From an uncultured Flavobacteriaceae bacterium (GTDB lineage Bacteria; Bacteroidota; Bacteroidia; Flavobacteriales; Flavobacteriaceae): 64,000 nt of DNA. Position 1 is the first letter of the stretch; each line of letters opens with the position of its first letter. A program made the translations under genes and the position numbers. The stretch lies in NCBI GenBank assembly GCA_947503105.1, contig CANNCM010000002.1, positions 143,546 through 207,545 on the forward strand, written 5' to 3'. Under the pieces are notes generated by a model. That model ran no database searches, was not told the DNA's origin, and saw nothing but the letters and a program-made list of their open reading frames with translations. Positions 45,696-54,657 of the stretch are shown here, in pieces.

Positions 45696-46250
45696 GTGGA
45701 CGAATTTTTAGATATTTGGGACGATTTTGGTCAGCCAACGGGGCAAGTTTGCAACAAATCTTTAGCCCATCAAAAAGGATTTTTTCACCCTACTGTACAC
45801 ATTTGGTTTTACACCTCCACGCCGTCTCTATTATTACAAAAACGGGGTTCAAATAAAGAAACGTTCCCAAATCTTTGGGATGTTTCTGTAGCGGGTCATG
45901 TTGCTGCCGGCGAATCTATTTTAGAAGGCGCATTACGCGAAGTCCAAGAAGAAATTGGACTACAACTCAATACCGATGATTTGCGTTTGATTGATGTTCG
46001 AAAAAACATAAACCAGTTTTCTAATGGGATAACAGATTGCGAGTTTCAGCATGTGTTTTTAGCTGAGTTCAAAACTGATATTAAAGCGCTAAAGATACAG
46101 ACAGAAGAAGTTGATGCCGTACGTCTTTTTACTTTCGATGAATTAGAAACATGTCGGCGGAAACAACACCCAATTTTCAGTATTGTCCCCGCCGATATGA
46201 ACTATTATCGATATGTAATGGATGAAGTTCTAAAACAGATTAGTGCTTAG
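45696..46250 (+). CDS. Nudix hydrolase, GTG start
   Basis: This 184-residue protein contains a complete Nudix box, GHVAAGESILEGALREVQEEIGL (near residues 68-90), that binds the metal for diphosphate hydrolysis. Flanking KSLAHQKGFFHPTVHIWF resembles the isopentenyl-diphosphate isomerase-like Nudix group often with thiamine-like or unknown substrates. The initiation codon is GTG at 45696, just after the peptidase stop. The gene overlaps the convergent peptidase gene by four bases. Confidence 0.85.
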   Translation: MDEFLDIWDDFGQPTGQVCNKSLAHQKGFFHPTVHIWFYTSTPSLLLQKRGSNKETFPNLWDVSVAGHVAAGESILEGALREVQEEIGLQLNTDDLRLIDVRKNINQFSNGITDCEFQHVFLAEFKTDIKALKIQTEEVDAVRLFTFDELETCRRKQHPIFSIVPADMNYYRYVMDEVLKQISA

Positions 46251-47290
46251 AAAGTCCCACGATCAACATCTTTGATAAATTTTATAAGCCCTTCAAAATA
46301 TATTTTTTGATCATCAAATTGAGCCAAGTGGCTGCCATTTGGACATAAAAGGAAACGTCCGTTTTGAACTTCATTTGCAATAAATTCCATTTGCTCTGGA
46401 TCCATGGTGTCATAGGTTGCTCCAATACTCAATGTTGGTACACTGATATTTTTTAGGTCTTCCTTGACATCCCAATATTTTAGAGTAGCATCGCCTTTGA
46501 CGCCAAACTCACTAGGCCCTTGCATGGTTACATAAACATCATGGTTGATATGTTTAAAACTTCTATTAAGAGGCTCTGGCCAATCTGCTACTGGCATTCT
46601 GATGATATGCTCTGTGTAATAATTATTCATTAACAACTCCATGTATCGTGGATTTGAATAGTCTTCTTTATTTTCATAACTCATAATTTCTTCTAGAACT
46701 GTTGGATCCAATTGTGGAGCAAGAACATTTTCTGAATACGCAATATAATCTGGTATAGAAGGAACCATATTAGAGATGATTAACCCTTTCAAATGCTCTT
46801 GATATTTCAAGGCATATTGCATTCCTAAAATACCGCCCCAAGACTGCCCGTAGAGGTAAAAATTAGAACGATCTAATCCCAAAGCAATGCGAACTTGCTC
46901 CACTTCTTCTACAAAGCGGTCCAAATCCCAAAGCGATAAATCTTCTGGTTGATCGCTATAATATGAGCCTAATTGATCATAATAATAATATTCAATTTCT
47001 GCATTGGGAAAGTAGCCATCAAAACTTTCATAAATTTCGTGTGTCATCCCTGGTCCACCATGAAGAAGTAGAACTTTCATTGTGGGGTTGTTTCCAACAC
47101 GTTTGGTCCATACTTTAAATTCTCCTTTTGGTGTTTGTATAGGAATCATCTTTATTCCACCTAGATATTGATCCTGCTTTTCTGAGCTGTCGTTATAAGA
47201 TGTTAATTGTTTACATTTTCCATTATTTTCACACTTACACCCTACAAGAGTTAGTGCTACAAATAAGATAAAAATTACTTTTGTTTTCAT
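46247..47290 (-). CDS. S33-family proline iminopeptidase-like lipoprotein
   Basis: This 347-residue alpha/beta hydrolase has a lipoprotein signal with LTLVGC (Cys near residue 18). HGGPGMTHEIY follows and the nucleophile elbow is GQSWGG. The catalytic Asp and His are likely in DTMDPEQ and NGSHLAQFDD. It is predicted to be lipid-anchored and to cleave N-terminal proline from peptides. It lies downstream of acs on the same strand, ten bases away. Confidence 0.88.
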   Translation of the reverse strand: MKTKVIFILFVALTLVGCKCENNGKCKQLTSYNDSSEKQDQYLGGIKMIPIQTPKGEFKVWTKRVGNNPTMKVLLLHGGPGMTHEIYESFDGYFPNAEIEYYYYDQLGSYYSDQPEDLSLWDLDRFVEEVEQVRIALGLDRSNFYLYGQSWGGILGMQYALKYQEHLKGLIISNMVPSIPDYIAYSENVLAPQLDPTVLEEIMSYENKEDYSNPRYMELLMNNYYTEHIIRMPVADWPEPLNRSFKHINHDVYVTMQGPSEFGVKGDATLKYWDVKEDLKNISVPTLSIGATYDTMDPEQMEFIANEVQNGRFLLCPNGSHLAQFDDQKIYFEGLIKFIKDVDRGTF

Positions 47291-47299
47291 AATAATTGG

Positions 47300-49213
47300 T
47301 TATTTAATTTTTGATTTATTGATTATAGATTGCACAACTTCTGGATTAAGTAGTGTACTTATATCCCCCAAATTTGAAGTTTCATTATTGGCAATTTTAC
47401 GTAAAATTCGACGCATGATTTTTCCTGACCTAGTTTTTGGTAAACCTTCTGTAAATTGAATTTTGTCGAGTTTGGCTATAGGTCCAATAGTTTTAGTAAT
47501 TAATGCATTTATTTCTAACTTAATGGCATCGGTTTCGGTCTTCGAGCGTTCAGATTTTAAAGTAACAAAACCATACAATGCATTTCCTTTTATAGGATGA
47601 GAAAATCCAACAATTGCAGATTCAGCTATGTATTCGTGCTCATTAATAACATCTTCTATTGGAGCTGTTCCTAAATTATGTCCAGAGACAATAATCACAT
47701 CATCAACACGACCTGTTATTCTGTAATGGCCATTTTCATCTCTCAATGCCCCATCGCCAGTAAAATAGCAATTATTGAATGAAGAAAAATAAGTGTCTTT
47801 GTAGCGTTTGTGATTTCCCCATATTGTGCGAGCAATGGAAGGCCATGGGAATTTTATACACAGTCGTCCTTCCGCTTTTGTATCTGAAATTTCGTTAGCA
47901 TTTTCATCCATTAATGCCGCTTGAATACCAACAAATGGTAAGGTAGCATAGGTAGGTTTTCCTGAAAAACAATTTGGTATTGGACTGATAAGGATTCCGC
48001 CAGTTTCGGTTTGCCACCATGTATCAACAATAGGACATTTGTTTTGCCCAATTTTGGTGTTGTACCATTGCCAAGCTTCTTCATTTATGGGTTCGCCCAC
48101 GGTTCCAATGATTTTTAGCGAAGACAAATCATAAGGATTTACAAAATCATCGCCTTGTTTTGCCAAAGCTCTGATTGCCGTTGGAGCAGTATAAAATTGA
48201 GTAATTTTATGTTTTTCAACAATATCCCAAAAGCGACCATAATCTGGAAAACTTGGTACACCCTCAAACATTACAGTGGTAGCGCCGTTTAAGAGTGGGC
48301 CATAAACAATATAACTGTGCCCAGTAATCCATCCAATATCTGCAGTACACCAATAGATGTCATTGGCTTCATATTGAAAAATAGTTTTGAAGGTATAGGC
48401 CGTATATACCATGTAACCAGCGGTGGTATGCACCATGCCTTTTGGTTTGCCTGTTGATCCTGACGTGTATAAAATAAAAAGAGGATCTTCGGCATTCATA
48501 ACTGTTGCTTCACAAATCTCCGAAGCAACATCCAATAATGGTTGAAGCCATTCATCTCTATCGCTTTTCATTTGAATATCAGAATGTATTCGTTTTGCAA
48601 CAAGCACTGTATTTACATTGGGACAAGATTCTAGGGCTTCATCAACAATGCCTTTGAGATCAATTGTTTTTGCACCGCGATAACTCCCATCACTAGTAAT
48701 TACAATTTTACAATCACAATCGTTAATTCTAGTAGCCAACGCAGCAGAAGAAAATCCTGCAAAAACAACAGAGTGAATTGCACCAATACGTGCACAAGCA
48801 AGAACAGATACCGCCAATTCGGGGATCATTGGCAAATAGATACACACCCTATCCCCTTTCTTAACTCCTTTTGATTTTAGCACGTTTGCAAATTTATTTA
48901 CTCGAACATGTAAGTTTTTATAGCTAATGTGTTCAGCTTTTGCATTAGGGTCGTTAGGTTCAAATAAAATTGCGGTTTTATTGGCATTCTTTACGAGGTG
49001 ACGATCAATACAATTTTCTGTAATATTGAGTTCTGCACCATCAAACCATTTGATACTTGGAACAGAAAAATCATATTCCAACACTTGATTCCAGGGTTTT
49101 TTCCATTGAAAATTATGTAGGGCAATAGTTTCCCAAAACTGCTCGGGTTGCTCTACTGATGCCGTATATGCTGCTTTGTAATCGAGCTTATTTTTAAGAT
49201 TGAAAAAATTCAT
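47300..49213 (-). CDS. acs: acetyl-CoA synthetase
   Basis: AMP-forming ligation of acetate and CoA. This 637-residue enzyme has the adenylation P-loop YTSGSTGKPKGMVHT, TVGEPINEEAW, WWQTETGG and the C-terminal RSGKIMRR motif whose Lys is the acetylation site. It is full length. It is transcribed away from the membrane acyltransferase gene. Confidence 0.95.
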   Translation of the reverse strand: MNFFNLKNKLDYKAAYTASVEQPEQFWETIALHNFQWKKPWNQVLEYDFSVPSIKWFDGAELNITENCIDRHLVKNANKTAILFEPNDPNAKAEHISYKNLHVRVNKFANVLKSKGVKKGDRVCIYLPMIPELAVSVLACARIGAIHSVVFAGFSSAALATRINDCDCKIVITSDGSYRGAKTIDLKGIVDEALESCPNVNTVLVAKRIHSDIQMKSDRDEWLQPLLDVASEICEATVMNAEDPLFILYTSGSTGKPKGMVHTTAGYMVYTAYTFKTIFQYEANDIYWCTADIGWITGHSYIVYGPLLNGATTVMFEGVPSFPDYGRFWDIVEKHKITQFYTAPTAIRALAKQGDDFVNPYDLSSLKIIGTVGEPINEEAWQWYNTKIGQNKCPIVDTWWQTETGGILISPIPNCFSGKPTYATLPFVGIQAALMDENANEISDTKAEGRLCIKFPWPSIARTIWGNHKRYKDTYFSSFNNCYFTGDGALRDENGHYRITGRVDDVIIVSGHNLGTAPIEDVINEHEYIAESAIVGFSHPIKGNALYGFVTLKSERSKTETDAIKLEINALITKTIGPIAKLDKIQFTEGLPKTRSGKIMRRILRKIANNETSNLGDISTLLNPEVVQSIINKSKIK

Positions 49214-49295
49214 AGAATTTTAATTTGCAACTAATTTAATTAAATATTTAAAATATGTTTAATGAATTCATGAAATAAATTAATAGAGATTGCAC

Positions 49296-49303
49296 TACTT
49301 TTG
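49296..49303 (+). promoter_or_regulatory. -7 box TACTTTTG upstream of the acyltransferase-like gene
   Basis: Matches TAnnTTTG. It places transcription start near 49309 and supports TTG 49320 as the translation start over the in-frame TTG at 49290, which would lie upstream of the transcript. Confidence 0.45.
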
Positions 49304-49319
49304 TTATAAATTTATACAA

Positions 49320-50429
49320 TTGAAAACCAATCGTTTATATTTTATTGATGCTGTACGTGCCTTTGCAATCTTAATGATGCTTCAAGGACACTTTATTGAT
49401 ACTCTTCTTGCCGTAGATTTTCGAGACACTTCAAATCTTGCCTTTAGAGTTTGGCAATATTTCAGAGGCATCACTGCCCCTGTATTTTTTACAATTTCCG
49501 GCCTAATTTTCACGTATTTGTTGATGAAAGCAAACGACAAAGGAACCTCAAATGAACGCCTAAAGAAAGGACTGATTCGTGGACTTATGCTGATGGGTAT
49601 TGGATACGCCCTTCGCATTCCAATTTTTAGATGGCTTTCTGGGAATTTTGACACCTATTTTCTTGTAGTCGATGTCTTACAATGTATCGGATTATCTCTT
49701 ATCCTCATTATTTTCTTTTATAAACTAGTTCAAAAAAATGTTATTGTTTTTGCTCTGCTGATGTTGATTTTAGGCATGTTTATCTTTATGACAGAACCAT
49801 TATACAGGTCATATTCTGCGGAGCATATACCATTGGTTTTGGCCAATTATTTGACCAAAGCAAACGGATCAATTTTTACCATAATTCCTTGGTTTGGGTA
49901 TATGGCATTTGGGGCTTTTATGGCCTCTTTATTTTATAGCTATTTGAAAAAACCTAAATTTAAGCGTAGCATTGTTATATGCTTTTTGGTATTGGGGTTG
50001 TTTTTGGTGAATAGCTCTACATGGGTTTTGCAAAACATCTACTTATGGACTGATATTCAGCTTATTAGTGATGTGGCGAATTTCAATTATTTATTCATTC
50101 GCTTGGGTAATGTCCTGGTCATCTTTGGTATTTTTTATGCTTTTGAAAATTTTTTAAAACAAACACTCATTTTAAAAATTGGTCAGAAAACACTTTCAAT
50201 TTATGTGATTCATTTTATAGTGCTGTATGGAAGTTTTACAGGTTTTGGTTTAAATAGATGTTTTGGAAAAAACTTAAATCCAACAGAAGTCATTTTTGGC
50301 GCCATATTATTTTTAAGCGTTGTAAGTGTAGTTGCTGTTTATAGAGTTAAAGCCAACACCTTTGTGTATTTAAAATTACGTCAATTTACTCAAAAAATGA
50401 GTTTGTTATTTAGTTCGAAAGATAATTAA
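49320..50429 (+). CDS. membrane acyltransferase-like (DUF1624/HGSNAT-like) protein, TTG start
   Basis: The protein has about ten hydrophobic segments over 369 residues. Its N-terminal [26 protein letters not shown] contains the Asp-Arg and His pattern of heparan-glucosaminide acetyltransferase-like (DUF1624) proteins. It probably transfers an acyl group to an extracytoplasmic sugar or polymer, though this is inferred. No ATG lies near the N-terminus. The last 20 bases overlap the convergent purC gene. Confidence 0.72.
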   Translation: MKTNRLYFIDAVRAFAILMMLQGHFIDTLLAVDFRDTSNLAFRVWQYFRGITAPVFFTISGLIFTYLLMKANDKGTSNERLKKGLIRGLMLMGIGYALRIPIFRWLSGNFDTYFLVVDVLQCIGLSLILIIFFYKLVQKNVIVFALLMLILGMFIFMTEPLYRSYSAEHIPLVLANYLTKANGSIFTIIPWFGYMAFGAFMASLFYSYLKKPKFKRSIVICFLVLGLFLVNSSTWVLQNIYLWTDIQLISDVANFNYLFIRLGNVLVIFGIFYAFENFLKQTLILKIGQKTLSIYVIHFIVLYGSFTGFGLNRCFGKNLNPTEVIFGAILFLSVVSVVAVYRVKANTFVYLKLRQFTQKMSLLFSSKDN

Positions 50430-51360
50430 GAACATTTTTTTCAATTCTTTCATTGATATTTGAAAGATCAGCTTTGACAAACGATTCTCCAGTAATGTTT
50501 TCATACAATTCGATGTAGCGCTCACTTACGGTTTGTATGTAGGTATTGCTCATTTCTGGAACAGTTTGGCCTTCTAATCCTTGAAATTCATTTTGAATCA
50601 GCCATTGTCGTACAAATTCTTTGGACAATTGTTTTTGTGGTTCGCCCTTTTGTTGACGCTCTTTGTACCCATTTCCATAAAAATAACGAGAAGAATCTGG
50701 GGTGTGTATTTCATCAATTAATACAATTTTACCTTCTTTTGTTTTCCCAAATTCATATTTTGTATCCACTAAAATCAGTCCTTGTTGAGCTGCAATTTCT
50801 GTACCTCTTTGAAATAATTTTTTGGTATAATCTTCTAAAACCAAATAATCGTCTTCGCTAACAATGCCACGAGCTAAAATATCTTCTCTAGAAATATCTT
50901 CATCATGATCTCCCATTTCTGCTTTTGTTGCTGGGGTTATAATGGGGGTTTCAAAGGCGTCGTTTTCTTTCATTCCTTCTGGCATTGGCACACCACAAAG
51001 CATTCTTTTTCCTGCTTTATACTCGCGTGCTGCATGGCCAGACATATAACCTCTGATAACCATTTCTACCTTAAAAGGATCACACAAATGCCCTACAGCA
51101 ACATTAGGATCTGGAGTGTCTATCAGCCAATTGGGCACAAGATCTTCCGTAGCTTTCATCATTTTTGTTGCGATCTGGTTCAGTATTTGGCCTTTGTAGG
51201 GAATTCCTTTGGGCATCACAACATCAAAAGCCGAAAGACGGTCGGTAGCAATCATAACCAACAAATCGTTATTAATGGTGTAAACTTCTCGAACTTTTCC
51301 TTTATAAATGGATTTTTGCCCTGGAAAATTAAAATTTGTTTCTATAATGGTTTGACTCAT
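50410..51360 (-). CDS. purC: phosphoribosylaminoimidazole-succinocarboxamide synthase
   Basis: Ligates aspartate to CAIR in purine synthesis. This 316-residue form is of the larger, eukaryote-like type found in Bacteroidota. [28 protein letters not shown] is the N-terminal ATP site, and [18 protein letters not shown] and [11 protein letters not shown] are other signatures. It lies nine bases after phoH on the same strand. Confidence 0.95.
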   Translation of the reverse strand: MSQTIIETNFNFPGQKSIYKGKVREVYTINNDLLVMIATDRLSAFDVVMPKGIPYKGQILNQIATKMMKATEDLVPNWLIDTPDPNVAVGHLCDPFKVEMVIRGYMSGHAAREYKAGKRMLCGVPMPEGMKENDAFETPIITPATKAEMGDHDEDISREDILARGIVSEDDYLVLEDYTKKLFQRGTEIAAQQGLILVDTKYEFGKTKEGKIVLIDEIHTPDSSRYFYGNGYKERQQKGEPQKQLSKEFVRQWLIQNEFQGLEGQTVPEMSNTYIQTVSERYIELYENITGESFVKADLSNINERIEKNVLNYLSN

Positions 51361-51369
51361 GATGGTGTG

Positions 51370-52323
51370 TTATTCTCTGTTTTCAATATTCTTATAGGCT
51401 TCAATTACCTTTTTTACGAGTTTATGACGTATGACATCTTTATCATCCAAAAACACCATCCCAACACCTTTGATGTCTTTGAGGATCAATAGGGCTTCTT
51501 TCAGACCAGAAATAACGCGCCTTGGTAAATCAATTTGCCCTGGATCTCCAGTGAGCAAAAATTTTGCATTTTTCCCCATTCTTGTCAAAAACATTTTCAT
51601 TTGTGCATGAGTTGTATTTTGGCCTTCATCTAAAATCACAAACGCATGGTCTAGTGTACGTCCTCGCATAAACGCCAATGGAGCAATTTGAATGATGCCT
51701 TTTTCGATGTAATTATCTAATTTTTCATGCGGAATCATATCACGTAGTGCATCGTAAAGAGGTTGCATGTAGGGGTCTAATTTTTCTTTTAAATCTCCTG
51801 GTAAAAACCCTAAATTCTCTCCTGCCTCTACAGCGGGTCTTGTTAGTATAATACGTTTTACTTCTTTGTTTTTTAGTGCTTTGACAGCTAGTGCAACGCC
51901 AGTGTATGTTTTTCCTGTTCCAGCAGGACCAATGGCAAATACCATATCATTTTGACGTACGGCATCTACTAATTTTCTTTGATTGCTAGTTTGCGCTTTA
52001 ATCATCCGACCATTGACACCGTGAAGTATGACTTCTCCACTCTTGCTAGAAGTTTCATAATCTTCTTTAGAATCGCTTGTAAGGACACGCTCTATCATAT
52101 TTTCGTCTATGGTGTTGTATTGGCCAAAATGACTCAACAACATTTCCATGCGTTTGTCAAATTCTTCAAGTAATTCCTCATCACCAAAGGCAGTGATTTT
52201 GTTGCCTCTGGCTACAATTTTGAGTTTTGGGAAATACTTTTTGAGGAGTTTTATATTATTATTTTGGGGACCAAAAAATTCTTTTGGTGTAATTTCTTCC
52301 AGTTCTAATACGAGTTCATTCAA
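51370..52323 (-). CDS. phoH: PhoH-family ATPase, TTG start
   Basis: A 317-residue cytoplasmic ATPase with Walker A in GPAGTGKTYTGVAL and Walker B/DEGQNTTHAQMKMFLTR, plus a KH-like N-terminal part (RGNKITAFGDEELLEEFDKR). Its role in bacteria, possibly RNA metabolism, is not settled. The family start MNELVLELEEITP is encoded with TTG at 52323. The open frame upstream to 52488 is unrelated sequence. Confidence 0.9.
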   Translation of the reverse strand: MNELVLELEEITPKEFFGPQNNNIKLLKKYFPKLKIVARGNKITAFGDEELLEEFDKRMEMLLSHFGQYNTIDENMIERVLTSDSKEDYETSSKSGEVILHGVNGRMIKAQTSNQRKLVDAVRQNDMVFAIGPAGTGKTYTGVALAVKALKNKEVKRIILTRPAVEAGENLGFLPGDLKEKLDPYMQPLYDALRDMIPHEKLDNYIEKGIIQIAPLAFMRGRTLDHAFVILDEGQNTTHAQMKMFLTRMGKNAKFLLTGDPGQIDLPRRVISGLKEALLILKDIKGVGMVFLDDKDVIRHKLVKKVIEAYKNIENRE

Positions 52324-52428
52324 ATGCTTATGGGTTATGAAAATTAATAAAATTGATGTTATAAAAATACTAACATTTTTACTTAAATTTTTAGTACTGT
52401 TAATAAAATTTAAAAACAAAAATTTATG

Positions 52429-52436
52429 TAGGTTTG
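52429..52436 (+). promoter_or_regulatory. -7 box TAGGTTTG upstream of the SAM hydroxide adenosyltransferase gene
   Basis: Matches TAnnTTTG 58 bases before the start codon in the 170-base divergent gap with phoH. Confidence 0.4.
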
Positions 52437-52493
52437 TAGTGCAAGATAACTGCATTTTTTGATTACATTGAAACCCGCAACAGTTCACAACAA

Positions 52494-53330
52494 ATGGCCA
52501 TCGTTACACTAACAACAGATTTTGGAATGAAAGCACACTTTGTCGGTGCTGTAAAAGGGGCATTACACTCCGAAATTCCTGATGTAACGATTGTTGATGT
52601 TTCTCACAATATTTCTCCATTTAGTGTGATCGAAGCCGCATATATCACACAAAACGCGTTTCGTAGTTTTCCAAAAGGAACCATCCATATTATAGGCGTA
52701 GATTCTGAGTTGAATCCAGAAAACAAACATATTGCCATGGCCCTCAATGGCCATTTTTTTATCTGCGCTAATAATGGAATTTTGAGTATGATCTGCTTAG
52801 AAACCACACCAGATCATATCGTCGAAATCAATATTCATGATAAAGTTGTTGGTAGTTTTCCAGTTTTAGATGTTTTTGTAAAAGTAGCAGCTCACATTGC
52901 AAGAGGAGGCACTTTAGAAATTATTGGAAAAACTATTGAACAAATAAAACCAATTAAAAACCTCGCTCCTTTTGTGAGTTCAGATCAATCGCAACTTATT
53001 GGAAATGTGATTTTTATTGACCGCTATGACAATGTTATTACCAACATCAAAAAACGGTTTTTTGAATCCATTCAAAAAGGGCGACGTTTCGAAATATTGG
53101 TTAGAAATAAAAGATTTAAAAAAATATATACCAATTATTCAGATATTGTAGATTTTAGTATTCCACTTCAAAATCGCAACGATGAAGGTCGTGCTATGGT
53201 CGTTTTTAATTCTTCAGAATACTTAGAAATTGCAATGTATAAAAGTAATAAATATACCGTTGGCGGGGCTTCATCCTTGATGGGACTTGATATGATGGAT
53301 AGCGTTACTGTACAATTTTTTGAAGATTGA
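52494..53330 (+). CDS. SAM hydroxide adenosyltransferase family protein (DUF62)
   Basis: A 278-residue homologue of the fluorinase/chlorinase fold enzymes that split SAM to adenosine and methionine using water. The N-terminal VTLTTDFGMKAHFVGAVKGAL and VDVSHNISPFSV are the active-site signature (Asp and the hydroxide-coordinating set). The C-terminal NIKKRFFE and RNKRF stretch is also typical. The physiological role is not established. Confidence 0.9.
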   Translation: MAIVTLTTDFGMKAHFVGAVKGALHSEIPDVTIVDVSHNISPFSVIEAAYITQNAFRSFPKGTIHIIGVDSELNPENKHIAMALNGHFFICANNGILSMICLETTPDHIVEINIHDKVVGSFPVLDVFVKVAAHIARGGTLEIIGKTIEQIKPIKNLAPFVSSDQSQLIGNVIFIDRYDNVITNIKKRFFESIQKGRRFEILVRNKRFKKIYTNYSDIVDFSIPLQNRNDEGRAMVVFNSSEYLEIAMYKSNKYTVGGASSLMGLDMMDSVTVQFFED

Positions 53331-53391
53331 TTTTTAGTTAAAAACATCAGTTTAAATGTTGATAAGTTTCTTTCGTTAATACGCTGCTAAA

Positions 53392-53413
53392 GAATATATT
53401 TGTAAGTATATTC
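53392..53413 (+). promoter_or_regulatory. inverted repeat GAATATA / TATATTC over the dnaN promoter
   Basis: Two 7-base arms, spaced by eight bases, overlap the -7 box TATATTTG (53395-53402) and the expected transcription start of dnaN, whose start codon is at 53434. It could be a repressor site or a short leader hairpin. Confidence 0.4.
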
Positions 53414-53433
53414 TTCAAATAAAAATAAAACAC

Positions 53434-54552
53434 ATGAAATTCATCGTTTCGAGTACATATTTACTAAAACAACTCCAAGTCTTAGGAGGTGTAATTAATA
53501 ATTCCAACACCTTACCAATTTTAGACAATTTTTTATTCGAATTAAAAGCATCAACACTTACGGTTTCTGCTAGTGATTTAGAAACAACAATGTTATCCGT
53601 ATTGGAAGTTGAAAGTGATAGTGAGGGTCAAGTGGCTATACCTGCTAAATTGCTGCTAGAAACTCTAAAAACCTTTCCAGAACAACCACTTACGTTTGTT
53701 GTAGAATCCAATAACACTATAGAAATAAGTTCAAACCATGGGAAGTATGCACTTGCTTATGCCAGCGCAGAGGAGTTTCCAAAAACAATTGCTTTGGATC
53801 AGCCGAGCCAAACAGTTATCCCTTCAGAAATATTAGCCACAGCAATCAATAAAACAATATTTGCAGCTGGAAATGATGACCTTAGACCCGTAATGAGTGG
53901 AGTGTTTTTTCAGTTTTCAACAGAAGCGCTTACATTTGTAGCTACAGATGCGCACAAGCTTGTAAAATACTCAAGAACAGATGTTCAGGCCAGCGAAACT
54001 GCAGAATTTATTATGCCTAAAAAACCTTTAAATTTATTGAAAGGAATTTTGGCCTCAAGCGATGAAAATGTAACTATTGAATACAACGAGTCAAACGCAA
54101 AATTCTCATTTGATAACTCGGTACTTATTTGTCGATTAATTGATGGCAAATATCCAAATTACGAGGCTGTAATTCCTAAAGAAAATCCAAATCAATTAAC
54201 GATTGGAAGAACACCGTTTTTAAACTCTGTTCGACGTGTTTCTATTTTTTCTAACAAAACAACTCACCAAATCCGATTGAAAATTGCAGGTGCAGAATTG
54301 AATATCTCTGCCGAAGATGTCGATTACAGCAATAAAGCCGAAGAACGATTAACTTGTGATTATCAAGGCGATGATATGCAAATTGGTTTCAATTCAAGAT
54401 TTTTAACCGAAATGCTTAGCAATATTAATGCCGATGATGTTCAACTTGAAATGAGCTTGCCAAACAGAGCTGGAATCCTAACCCCTGTTGATGGCCTTGA
54501 TGAAGGCGAACATGTTACCATGCTTGTCATGCCTGTTATGCTGAATAGTTAG
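53434..54552 (+). CDS. dnaN: DNA polymerase III sliding clamp beta subunit
   Basis: Processivity ring of the replisome. At 372 residues it has the three-domain repeat of the clamp, with MKFIVSSTYLLKQLQVLGGVI at the start, DDLRPVMSGVFF, and the hydrophobic C-terminus VMPVMLNS that helps form the partner-peptide pocket. Unlike in many bacteria it is not next to dnaA or recF here. It has its own promoter and converges on an ABC-F gene. Confidence 0.96.
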   Translation: MKFIVSSTYLLKQLQVLGGVINNSNTLPILDNFLFELKASTLTVSASDLETTMLSVLEVESDSEGQVAIPAKLLLETLKTFPEQPLTFVVESNNTIEISSNHGKYALAYASAEEFPKTIALDQPSQTVIPSEILATAINKTIFAAGNDDLRPVMSGVFFQFSTEALTFVATDAHKLVKYSRTDVQASETAEFIMPKKPLNLLKGILASSDENVTIEYNESNAKFSFDNSVLICRLIDGKYPNYEAVIPKENPNQLTIGRTPFLNSVRRVSIFSNKTTHQIRLKIAGAELNISAEDVDYSNKAEERLTCDYQGDDMQIGFNSRFLTEMLSNINADDVQLEMSLPNRAGILTPVDGLDEGEHVTMLVMPVMLNS

Positions 54553-54657
54553 ACAAAAAATACTGTTTTAAATTTGAAAATATATCTTCAAAAGTAAATC
54601 AAGCTGTCTTATTTTAACTTTTGATTTAAATTTAACAAAAAAATGGTATGCTGAAAA

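Noticed and set aside
52324-52488. N-terminal extension of phoH to 52488
   Set aside because: The extra 55 residues are unlike PhoH proteins and cover the intergenic region; TTG 52323 fits the family start.
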